64,000 bases of DNA from Indioceanicola profundi (GTDB lineage Bacteria > Pseudomonadota > Alphaproteobacteria > Azospirillales > Azospirillaceae). The notes under the pieces are model-generated. The model was not told the DNA's origin. It was given only the letters and a program-made list of their open reading frames with translations, and made no database searches. The DNA is taken from NCBI RefSeq assembly GCF_003568845.1, contig NZ_CP030126.1, positions 2,711,501 through 2,775,500 of the forward strand, written 5' to 3'. The translations under genes and the position numbers were made by a program. Shown here one piece after another: positions 1 to 7,247 of this stretch (position 1 is its first letter; every line of letters begins with the position of its first letter).

Positions 1-1592
1 CCGCGGGCGGCGGTCTGTTCGAGCGGACGGCGGCGGTGATCGAGGATATCGGCCAGGAGATCTCCGGCCAGGATAAGGAAGAGCCTCCGCCCACCTCCCC
101 CCGCGCGCCCATCAGCCAGAGACCTGCCGACGCGCCCAAGGAACCCGTCCTGGTCCGGGTGGAACCGGCGCCGGCGACGCCGTTCGAAGTTCTGCGCGAG
201 GTGGCGGGACCGGTGATCGCGCCGGCCGCGACGGCGGGGCTGGTCCTGGTCTTCGTCATCTTCATGCTGTTGCAGCGCTACGACCTTCGCGACCGGATGA
301 TCAGCCTGGCCGGCACCCGCGACATGCGCCGAGCGACAGCCGCCCTGGACGAGGCGGGGCAGCGGGTCAGCCGCTATCTGCTGACCCATCTGGTGCTGAA
401 CCTGCTGTACGGCGTGCCGGTGGGCATCGGGCTGTGGCTGATCGGGGTGCCGAACCCGGCGCTCTGGGGGCTGCTGGCGACCGTTCTGCGCTTCATCCCG
501 TTCCTGGGACCGGTGATCGCCGCCAGCTTCCCCGTCGCGCTGTCCGTCGCGGTCGATCCCGGCTGGACCCTGCCGGTCCTGACCATCGCCCTGTTCATGG
601 GGCTGGAGCTGTTCAGCAACAATGTGCTGGAGCCGTGGCTGTACGGAAGCAGCACCGGCCTGTCCCCCTTCGCCGTGGTGCTGGCCGCCATTTTCTGGAC
701 TGCGCTCTGGGGGCCGGTGGGGCTGCTGCTGGCCACCCCCTTGACGGTCTGCCTGGTGGTGCTGGGCAAGCATGTTCCGCAACTGGGATTCCTGGAGGTG
801 CTGCTGGGCAACCAGCCGGCCCTGCCCGCCCCTGCCCGCATCTATCAGCGCCTGCTGGCGCGCGCACCGGACGAAGCGGCGCTGATCGCCAACGACATGG
901 CCCGGACAGAGGGCGAAGCCGAGGCGGTGGACCAGCCGACGGAGCCGAAGGGGGCGACCTGGATTTACGACACGCTGCTGCTGCCCGCCCTGCGTATGGC
1001 GGAGCAGGACCGGCGGACAGCCAAGCTGTCCCAGGAAAGCCAGGCGGTGATCCTGCAGGGTGTTGAAGCCCTGGTGGACCACCTGATCGACGGGCGCGAC
1101 GACGAGGACCAGCCGGTGCCGCCCGGCGCCGGCCGCGTGCTGTGCATCAGTTCCCGCGGGCATCTGGACGAGGCGGCGGGGGTTCTGCTGGCCGACCTGC
1201 TGCACGACAAGGGGCTGGAGGCGGAGGTCCTGCCCTGCGAATCGGTGGGTGTGCGCACCCTGCCCCGACTGGGGCGGGAAGGGGTGGAGGCCCTGGTCGT
1301 CTCCTACCTCGACATCGGGTCGGGCCGGCATGCGGCGCGGCTGGTTCGGCGGCTGAAGCGTCATTTCGGGCCGCAGATGCCGGTAGTGATCGGAGACTGG
1401 ACCCCGACGATCCAAGCGGATGGCGAGTTGAAAGAGGATACGGACGCGAAAGCGCAGGAAACGGCCCGGCCGCAGGTGACCGGCGCAGATGCCGTGGCAC
1501 GGTCACTGGCGGAGGCGGTGGCCCTGGTCACCCATCTCGGAACCGACACTGGGACCCGTCCCGAGACAGGAACCACTGTAGCCGCTTCCTGA
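1..1592 (+). CDS. AI-2E family (PerM-like) permease with C-terminal soluble domain, 5' partial
   Basis: The reading frame is open to the left edge of the window, so the start is missing; a GTG at 36 is only an internal candidate. The first part carries hydrophobic helices and the loop and helix pattern of the AI-2E exporter/PerM family (for example LRFIPFLGPVIAA and TALWGPVGLLLATPL). After the last membrane segment (near 780) there is an acidic linker and then a soluble alpha/beta region at about 1130-1520 (VLCISSRGHLDEAAG, then VVSYLDIGSG), which resembles the fold pattern of a B12-binding-like domain but lacks the DxHxxG cobalamin motif. The substrate is unknown. Family assignment is firm; the role of the tail is not. 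Confidence 0.8.
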   Translation, partial: AGGGLFERTAAVIEDIGQEISGQDKEEPPPTSPRAPISQRPADAPKEPVLVRVEPAPATPFEVLREVAGPVIAPAATAGLVLVFVIFMLLQRYDLRDRMISLAGTRDMRRATAALDEAGQRVSRYLLTHLVLNLLYGVPVGIGLWLIGVPNPALWGLLATVLRFIPFLGPVIAASFPVALSVAVDPGWTLPVLTIALFMGLELFSNNVLEPWLYGSSTGLSPFAVVLAAIFWTALWGPVGLLLATPLTVCLVVLGKHVPQLGFLEVLLGNQPALPAPARIYQRLLARAPDEAALIANDMARTEGEAEAVDQPTEPKGATWIYDTLLLPALRMAEQDRRTAKLSQESQAVILQGVEALVDHLIDGRDDEDQPVPPGAGRVLCISSRGHLDEAAGVLLADLLHDKGLEAEVLPCESVGVRTLPRLGREGVEALVVSYLDIGSGRHAARLVRRLKRHFGPQMPVVIGDWTPTIQADGELKEDTDAKAQETARPQVTGADAVARSLAEAVALVTHLGTDTGTRPETGTTVAAS

Positions 1593-1666
1593 CGTAGTAG
1601 CGGCCGGCCATTTCGCCCGGCGAACTGTTCGATACTTCAGAGAAGCACCCGCTCCGGAGTCAGTGC

Positions 1667-2740
1667 ATGACGGCAACCGCCTATATCAACCGTATCGCCA
1701 CGGCGGTCCCGCCGCATGAGGTTCACGGCAAGTTCCTGGACTATGCGCCCGCACTGCTGGAGGACACCCGCCGCCGCAAGCTGCTGAACCGCATGGCGGA
1801 GCGGTCGGGGATCGAGGCGCGCTATTCCGTGCTGGAGCCCGATCCGGAGCCAGAGCGGCTGGACAGCACCGGCCTGTTCCAGCGCGGGGCCTTCCCCGGC
1901 ACCCAGGCCCGCATGGAGCTGTACGAGCGGCACGCCCCGGAGCTGGCGGCGGAGGGGGTGGAGCGGCTGAAGCTGACGGAGGCCGAGCAGCCGACCCATC
2001 TGATCCTGACCACCTGCACCGGGCTGCACGCGCCGGGCATCGACCTGGACCTGCTGCGCCGGCTGGGGCTGGATGGCGGGGTGGAGCGCACGGTGGTGGG
2101 CTTCATGGGCTGCTACGCCGCCATCAACGGGCTGAAGCTGGCGCACCACATCGTGCGGTCGGAGCCGGCGGCCAAGGTGCTGATGGTGAATGTGGAGCTG
2201 TGCACCCTGCACATGCAGGAAACCCAGGATCTGGACACGCTGCTGTCCTTCATGGTCTTCGCCGATGGCTGCGCCGCCAGCCTGGTGAGTGCGGAGCCGG
2301 TAGGGCTGGAGATCAAGGGGTTCGGGGCCGCCGTGATCCCGGACAGCGACGACCAGATCACCTGGCGGGTGGGCAGCCAGGGCTTCGACATGCGCCTGTC
2401 CGGCCGGGTGCCGGGCACGATCGCCCGCGGCCTGCCCGGCGTGATGGACGGCCTGCGCAACCGCTTCCGCATCAACGATCTGGCGCTCTGGGCCGTGCAT
2501 CCCGGCGGACGGTCGGTGCTGGATGCCGTGGAGGGCGCGCTGGACCTGCCGCCCAGCGCCATGGCCGCCAGCCGGGAGGTGCTGCGCAGCTACGGCAACA
2601 TGTCGTCGCCCACCGTGATGTTCGTGCTGAAGGCGCTGATGGAGGAGGCGGAGCCGGAACAGGCCGGCGTCGCCATGGCCTTCGGCCCCGGCCTGACGGC
2701 GGAGACCATGGTGTTCCGTTCCGCCGGAGGTGCCGCGTGA
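1667..2740 (+). CDS. Type III polyketide synthase (chalcone/alkylresorcinol synthase-like)
   Basis: A 357-residue thiolase-fold enzyme of the chalcone/stilbene synthase family, expected to extend an acyl-CoA starter with malonyl-CoA and cyclise the product. The catalytic triad is visible: Cys149 in GFMGCYAAING, His278 in AVHPGG and Asn311 in YGNMSSPT. Length is typical for a bacterial type III PKS. The stop overlaps the next gene (GTGA), and that gene in turn overlaps an FAD oxidoreductase, giving a three-gene operon in the order PKS, methyltransferase, flavoenzyme. The same set of activities occurs in the Streptomyces srsABC phenolic-lipid operon. The product (alkylresorcinol, alkylpyrone or other) cannot be read from the sequence. 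Confidence 0.93.
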   Translation: MTATAYINRIATAVPPHEVHGKFLDYAPALLEDTRRRKLLNRMAERSGIEARYSVLEPDPEPERLDSTGLFQRGAFPGTQARMELYERHAPELAAEGVERLKLTEAEQPTHLILTTCTGLHAPGIDLDLLRRLGLDGGVERTVVGFMGCYAAINGLKLAHHIVRSEPAAKVLMVNVELCTLHMQETQDLDTLLSFMVFADGCAASLVSAEPVGLEIKGFGAAVIPDSDDQITWRVGSQGFDMRLSGRVPGTIARGLPGVMDGLRNRFRINDLALWAVHPGGRSVLDAVEGALDLPPSAMAASREVLRSYGNMSSPTVMFVLKALMEEAEPEQAGVAMAFGPGLTAETMVFRSAGGAA

Positions 2741-3444
2741 GCGTGCTGGCCGGCCGCAGCCGCGCCCTGGAGCTGATGGATACGGAGCAGGTGCCCTATC
2801 CCGAGTTCCAGGACTGCCTGCGGCAGTTGGAGCGGATCAACCGCGCCTCGCTGGGCTACCGCCCCACCCTGCGCTGGCTGGACCGGCTGGTGGAACGGCG
2901 GGGAGCCGCCGCGCCGCTGACCATCCTGGATGTGGGCTTCGGCCATGGCGACATGCTGCGCCGGGTCGCCGGCTGGGCCGGGGCGCGCGGCGTGCCGGTC
3001 AGGCTGGTGGGCGTGGACCTCAGCCCCTGGTCCGCCCGCTCCGCCCAGGCGGCCACCCCGCCGGACATGCCCATCGCCTACCATGTCGGCGACGTCTTCG
3101 AATGGCGGCAGGACGAGCCGGTGGATGTGGTGCTGAGCGCCTTGTTCACCCATCACCTGCCGGATGCGGAGCTGGTGCGGTTCCTACGCTGGATGCGGGA
3201 GCGGGCGCGGGCCGGCTGGTTCATCAACGATCTGCACCGCCACCCTATCCCCTACGGCTTCGTCGGCGCGGCGGCGCGGCTGCTGCCCGTCAATCGGCTG
3301 GTCCGGCACGACGCGCCGCTGTCCGTGGCCCGCAGCTTCACCCGTGCGGACTGGGACCGGCTGATCCGCAGGGCGGAGCTGGAGGGCGTCACCGTGGAAT
3401 GGCACTTCCCCTTCCGCTGGGGCGTGGGCTGGATGGCGGGATGA
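2737..3444 (+). CDS. Class I SAM-dependent methyltransferase, polyketide tailoring
   Basis: A 235-residue Rossmann-type methyltransferase. The SAM-binding motif I, ILDVGFGHGD, lies at about residues 63-72 and an acidic motif II (LVGVDLS) follows. The GTG start at 2737 overlaps the polyketide synthase stop by four bases, so translation is probably coupled. The end overlaps the next start as ATGA. From context it most likely O- or C-methylates the polyketide made by the upstream enzyme; this is an inference from operon structure. A role in quinone methylation is an alternative. Confidence 0.88.
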   Translation: MSVLAGRSRALELMDTEQVPYPEFQDCLRQLERINRASLGYRPTLRWLDRLVERRGAAAPLTILDVGFGHGDMLRRVAGWAGARGVPVRLVGVDLSPWSARSAQAATPPDMPIAYHVGDVFEWRQDEPVDVVLSALFTHHLPDAELVRFLRWMRERARAGWFINDLHRHPIPYGFVGAAARLLPVNRLVRHDAPLSVARSFTRADWDRLIRRAELEGVTVEWHFPFRWGVGWMAG

Positions 3445-4589
3445 GCGGGGCCGACATCGCGATCATCGGCGGCGGCCCGGCCGGCAGCGCCGCCGCCGCC
3501 TGGGCCGCGGAAGCGGGTGCGCGCGTGATCCTGCTGGAACGCACCGCCGGTCCCCACGACAAGGTCTGCGGCGAATTCGTGAGCGTGGAGGCGGTGGGGC
3601 TGCTGCGCGGGCTCGGTCTCGACCTGGAGGGGCTCGGCGCGGTGCCCATCGACCGGGTGCGGCTGGTGGGCGGCGGGCGGGCCGCCCAGTCGCCCCTGCC
3701 CTTCCCGGCCATGAGCCTGTCCCGCCGGGTGCTGGACGAGGCCATGCTGGAGCTGGCGGCGTCGCGGGGTACGGAGCTGCGCCGGGGCGTCGCCGCGCGC
3801 GGGGTGGAGGTCGCACCGGATGGCGTCCGCATCCTGCTGTCCGACGGCGGGGAGGTCACCGCCCGTACCCTGTTCCTGGCGACCGGCAAGCACGAGCTGC
3901 GCGGGATGGCGCGGGGACCTGGCATCCAGACCGGGATGATCGGGCTGAAGATGCATCTGGCGCTGGACCCGGCGCAGGCCGCCGACCTGGCGGGGGCGAC
4001 CGAGCTGCTGCTGTTCCCCGGCGGCTATGCCGGTTTGCAGCCGGTGGACGGGAACCGCGCCAATCTGTGCCTGCTGGTCCGGCGGGAACGGTACCAGCGG
4101 CTGGACCGCTGCTGGCCCCGGCTGATGGCGGAACTGGCCGCCGGGTCGCCCCTCTGGCGGGCGCGGATGGCCGGGGCGCGGGAGCTGTGGCAGCGGCCCC
4201 TGTCCATCTATGGCGTGCCTTACGGCCATGTCGCGCCGGAGGAGGTCGGGCCGGTCTACCGGCTGGGCGACCAGATGGCGGTGATTCCCAGCTTCGCCGG
4301 GGACGGCATCGCCATCGCGCTCCGCTCCGCCCGGCTGGCGGTGGACGCCTGGGCGGAGGCGCAGGGGACGGGCGGCGACGGGGCGGCAAACTATCACCTT
4401 GCCGCCGCACGGCGCTTCGCCGGCGTGCGGCTGGCCGCCCGCGCGGCACGGGCGATGGAGGGACCGCATCTGCAACGGGCGGTACTGGCCGCCGCGTCCA
4501 GGTTGCCCCGACTGCTGTCCTGGGCGGCGGCACGCACCAGGCTGGCCCATGACGCCAACCATTCCGGGCGGGACCGCGCCGCGCTGTAA
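3441..4589 (+). CDS. FAD-dependent oxidoreductase (geranylgeranyl reductase/hydroxylase-like)
   Basis: A 382-residue flavoprotein with an N-terminal dinucleotide-binding motif IIGGGPAGSAAA (about residues 8-19), the following LLERTAGPHDKVCGEF segment typical of the geranylgeranyl reductase/FixC-like and aromatic hydroxylase group, and a second FAD motif near the C-terminus (GDQMAVIPSFAGDGI). Start ATG 3441 overlaps the methyltransferase stop. It is probably the third step of the polyketide pathway, a ring hydroxylation or a side-chain reduction; the sequence does not separate these. The run of A residues just after the stop has no clear hairpin in front of it. Confidence 0.87.
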   Translation: MSGADIAIIGGGPAGSAAAAWAAEAGARVILLERTAGPHDKVCGEFVSVEAVGLLRGLGLDLEGLGAVPIDRVRLVGGGRAAQSPLPFPAMSLSRRVLDEAMLELAASRGTELRRGVAARGVEVAPDGVRILLSDGGEVTARTLFLATGKHELRGMARGPGIQTGMIGLKMHLALDPAQAADLAGATELLLFPGGYAGLQPVDGNRANLCLLVRRERYQRLDRCWPRLMAELAAGSPLWRARMAGARELWQRPLSIYGVPYGHVAPEEVGPVYRLGDQMAVIPSFAGDGIAIALRSARLAVDAWAEAQGTGGDGAANYHLAAARRFAGVRLAARAARAMEGPHLQRAVLAAASRLPRLLSWAAARTRLAHDANHSGRDRAAL

Positions 4590-4601
4590 AAAAAAGCGAT
4601 A

Positions 4602-4670
4602 TGCTTTCCGGAAAGCACGGATGAAGCGGCGGACCCGCACGTTTGTGGGACGGTTCGCATCCATACGAAC
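4602..4670. promoter_or_regulatory. Two inverted repeats upstream of the ECF sigma factor gene
   Basis: The gap between the polyketide operon and the sigma factor gene holds a perfect 16-bp palindrome at 4602-4617 (TGCTTTCCGGAAAGCA) and a second inverted repeat at 4653-4670 with arms GTTCG and CGAAC around an 8-base spacer. Either could be an operator or part of the sigma operon promoter region. No match to a known regulator site is claimed. Confidence 0.3.
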
Positions 4671-4737
4671 TGGCTCCGCCGCCGCACGCAGCCCCACGCG
4701 GCGGCGGGGCCACTTTCTCCCGGGGTGCGGGCCGGCC

Positions 4738-5289
4738 ATGGCGACGCTTGAGTTCGAAGACCAGCTTACCGCGCATCTGGATGCGCTGCGCCGCTACGCC
4801 ATCGTCCTGACCCGCAATCGTACGGAGGCGGAGGATCTGGTGCAGGACTGCATGGTCAAGGCAATGGCGTCGTCCGCACAATGGCAGCCGGGGACCGACC
4901 TCCGCGCCTGGCTCTTCCGCATTCTCTACACCTCCCACATCAGCCTGATGCGCAAGCGGCAGGTCCGGGAGCGCGTGCATGCGGCCGAGCAGTGGGAGAC
5001 GCATCTGGACCCGAATCAACAGTTGCGGCTGGAGGCGCGCCAGGTCGTCGACGCGTTGCAGGCCCTGCCGGAAACGCAGCGGGACGTGATCCTGACCGTG
5101 GCGCTGGATGATCTGCGCTATGAGGATGCGGCCCGCCGGCTGGGTATTCCCGTCGGAACCTTCATGTCGCGCCTGTCGCGGGGACGGGAAGCGTTGCGCA
5201 ACATCATGGAGGGGCGGCAGGCGGACGGGAAGCGGCGACCACCGCCGTTGAGGATTGTCGGGGGCGGCAAGCGGGGACAGGACAAATGA
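4738..5289 (+). CDS. RNA polymerase ECF-type sigma-70 factor
   Basis: A 183-residue group IV sigma factor. Region 2 is seen at about residues 10-75 (AEDLVQDCMVKAM, LRAWLFRILYTSHISLMRK) and region 4 at about 100-160 (LPETQRDVILTVALDDLRYEDAARRLGIPVGTFMSRLSRGREAL), with no region 1 or 3. ATG 4738 is chosen because region 2 begins soon after it. The end overlaps the anti-sigma gene (ATGA at 5286), the usual sigma/anti-sigma arrangement. Target promoters and the inducing signal are unknown; the polyketide operon just upstream is one possible target. Confidence 0.93.
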   Translation: MATLEFEDQLTAHLDALRRYAIVLTRNRTEAEDLVQDCMVKAMASSAQWQPGTDLRAWLFRILYTSHISLMRKRQVRERVHAAEQWETHLDPNQQLRLEARQVVDALQALPETQRDVILTVALDDLRYEDAARRLGIPVGTFMSRLSRGREALRNIMEGRQADGKRRPPPLRIVGGGKRGQDK

Positions 5290-6044
5290 ACGGCATCGGC
5301 GATCTGGACCTCCAGGCCTATCTGGACGGGCAGCTCGACCCCGAGCGGGAAGAGGAGCTGCTGGCCTGGCTGGAGGTGAATCCGGAGGCGAAGGAGCGTA
5401 TGCGCGCCATTGCGGAGCAGAACCTGCTGCTGCGCGCGGCGACCCTGGATGGCGACTTGCGGCACAGCCTGCGCCCCATCCCCGCCGCTCCGGCGGCCCA
5501 TGCTCGAGCCCTCCGCCCCCGCACACTGCCCCGGATGGCGCAAGCGGCCGCCATCGTGCTGACCTTCGCCCTGGGCTGGGTCGCGCACGGCGTGGCGGAC
5601 CATCTGGCCCGCGGCGGCCTGCCGGCCTATGCGCGGGAGGCGCTGCAATCGCACGAGGCCTTCGCCGAACCGCTGGAAGCCTCCATCGAGCTGCCCGCCG
5701 GCAACCGCAACGATGTGGTCCGCTGGCTTTCCGCCAAGCTCGGCGAACCGGTGGAGGTGCCGGAGCTGCGCTCCATGGGCCTGCAACTGGTCGGTGCCCG
5801 CCTGATGGGCACGGAGGACGGGGCCGGCGCGGTGCTGATCTATGAGGATGCGCAGCACAAGCGCCTCACCTTCTCCCTCGCACCGGACGAGCTTGAGGGT
5901 CCGGACCAGCTCCACCTTCAGGAGGCCGACGGGTTCATCGTCGGCTATTGGCGGGGCCAGCGCTTCGCCTATGCGCTGATCGCCAAATCCACCCCCTTGC
6001 AAATGGCGGAGATCGCCTCGGCGGTCGGCGCGCCGCGACCCTGA
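5286..6044 (+). CDS. Membrane-bound anti-sigma factor
   Basis: A 252-residue protein whose start overlaps the sigma factor stop. The N-terminal cytoplasmic part (LDLQAYLDGQLDPEREEELLAWL, about residues 7-30) matches the anti-sigma domain pattern but shows no HxxxCxxC zinc motif. A single transmembrane segment lies at about residues 84-103 and the rest (about 150 residues) would be periplasmic and sense the signal. It should hold the upstream sigma factor inactive at the membrane until stressed. Assignment rests on the pattern and the gene pair. Confidence 0.85.
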   Translation: MNGIGDLDLQAYLDGQLDPEREEELLAWLEVNPEAKERMRAIAEQNLLLRAATLDGDLRHSLRPIPAAPAAHARALRPRTLPRMAQAAAIVLTFALGWVAHGVADHLARGGLPAYAREALQSHEAFAEPLEASIELPAGNRNDVVRWLSAKLGEPVEVPELRSMGLQLVGARLMGTEDGAGAVLIYEDAQHKRLTFSLAPDELEGPDQLHLQEADGFIVGYWRGQRFAYALIAKSTPLQMAEIASAVGAPRP

Positions 6045-6058
6045 CCGGAGGGGCTGCG

Positions 6059-6550
6059 ATGGATGGCGCCGCCACGCTGGACGGCAAGCGGAAGCGCCCC
6101 AGCCGATGGGGGCGCCGACGGCTCCTGGCCGCCGGAGCGACCGGTCTGACACTGGTCACCATGGCTGCCATCGTCTTTGCCGTCGACCGCTCCCGCTCCG
6201 CCCTGACCGAGGTCCTTCATACCACCTGCGATATCGGCGGCAGCGATGCGGACATCGCCTTGCCGCTGGATCTTCTGCGGGCCGCATCCAGGAACCTGCC
6301 CCTTCGCGTCGGTCCCCTGGACGGGACCGCGGCGGAGCCGGGGATCAGCCTGGAGTTCCGCCCCGCCACGGACGGGGAGGATGGAGTGCATCGCTACGGG
6401 CAGGTCATCAGCCTGCCCATGCTGGAAGATGCACGCGGGCGGTTGCCCCGCCGGGTAGTGCTGTCCTGCCGTGAGGGACGGGTGGCAGCGGCGCGCTATG
6501 AGTGGAGGGATGGCAGCCGGCGGGACCTGCCGGTGCCGGTCGGCGACTGA
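6059..6550 (+). CDS. Hypothetical membrane-anchored protein, third gene of the sigma operon
   Basis: A 163-residue protein of unknown function beginning 14 bases after the anti-sigma stop, with a good ribosome binding site (GGAGG, about 6045-6051). The N-terminus is strongly basic (KRKRPSRWGRRRLL) followed by one hydrophobic helix (about residues 25-43), then a soluble, probably periplasmic domain with two Cys residues (TTCDIGG, LSCREG). Its place suggests a role in signal sensing or as a target of the sigma factor. No family was recognised. Confidence 0.65.
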   Translation: MDGAATLDGKRKRPSRWGRRRLLAAGATGLTLVTMAAIVFAVDRSRSALTEVLHTTCDIGGSDADIALPLDLLRAASRNLPLRVGPLDGTAAEPGISLEFRPATDGEDGVHRYGQVISLPMLEDARGRLPRRVVLSCREGRVAAARYEWRDGSRRDLPVPVGD

Positions 6551-6584
6551 CGCCGCCGCAGGCGCGGGAGGCCGGCGCGCGGCC

Positions 6585-6845
6585 CTAATCCCGGCGGAAG
6601 ATCGCCAGATCGTCCAGGCGGGCGGCGGGATCGTTCGCGATGTCGAAGGCGATTTCCAACAGATCCTCTGCATCCAGCCCGCAACGGATGGCGATGGTGG
6701 TCAGCGCCTCCGCCAGATGGTCGGACGGGCTGCCGCCGAGTTCCACCCCATGACGGATCGCCATCGCCACCAGACGGGTGATGAAGGCAGCATCCTCATC
6801 GAACATTATGGTGCCGGCCGGCGTGGAGATCGGAAAGCGGGTCAT
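6585..6845 (-). CDS. Small hypothetical protein (86 aa)
   Basis: Start ATG at 6845 gives MTRFPISTPAGTIMF and an acidic, helical protein (HLAEALTTIAIRCGLDAEDLLEIAFDIAND). The start overlaps the stop of the small gene upstream as ATGA, which supports both as a translationally coupled pair. A longer reading is open further upstream but would overlap that gene completely. Function not recognised. Confidence 0.6.
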   Translation of the reverse strand: MTRFPISTPAGTIMFDEDAAFITRLVAMAIRHGVELGGSPSDHLAEALTTIAIRCGLDAEDLLEIAFDIANDPAARLDDLAIFRRD

Positions 6846-7036
6846 GGCGCGATCCACAGCCGCGCCACGCGCGCCGGCGGAGCTTCCCGCGGAGATTCGC
6901 CGGTCTTGAGGCGCCAGAGCCGCTGCATGATGCGGCGGGCCCGCTCCAGGTCGCGCTCGGGCGCCCCCGTGCTGTGCCGCATGAAGGAACGGATGGTGCG
7001 CGGAATCCCGGCGGGTTCGCGGCCGACGGTCTGCAT
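6842..7036 (-). CDS. Small hypothetical basic protein (64 aa)
   Basis: A short Arg-rich protein (IRSFMRHSTGAPERDLERARRIMQRLWRLK) ending in an ATGA overlap with the next small gene. It resembles no family I can name. The overlap and codon bias support it, but no strong ribosome binding site was seen and its start is uncertain. Confidence 0.45.
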   Translation of the reverse strand: MQTVGREPAGIPRTIRSFMRHSTGAPERDLERARRIMQRLWRLKTGESPREAPPARVARLWIAP

Positions 7037-7247
7037 CGCAAGGCATCCCTGGTGCTGATCAATGCAGGAACAACGTTCAGGGTAAGCGGTTCATCCCTCG
7101 CGCAGGCGGGAATTCCGGAGATAAACAGGGAGCTAATCCCTTCGAAAGTGGCAGATTTCCGCTGCGATTCCGGAAATGCCCGTTAACCGACGCGTTAAGG
7201 AACTTCTGCGATGCTGAACCGGTACACCCCAGTTCAGGTCCGGTTCC

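Noticed and set aside
2200-2700. Plus-strand second frame inside the polyketide synthase gene leading into the methyltransferase
   Set aside because: It is the same frame as the methyltransferase extended upstream; the GTG at 2737 with the 4-base overlap is a better start and the upstream part is low complexity.
3252-4739. Long minus-strand open frame (about 495 codons) antisense to the FAD oxidoreductase gene
   Set aside because: Gln/Arg/Pro/His-rich composition typical of antisense frames in GC-rich DNA; the plus-strand genes have clear motifs and overlapping start/stop junctions.
3856-5526. Minus-strand open frame of about 556 codons across the end of the FAD gene and the sigma gene
   Set aside because: Pro/Arg/Ala-rich with no domain, crosses two well-supported genes; a GC-bias shadow.
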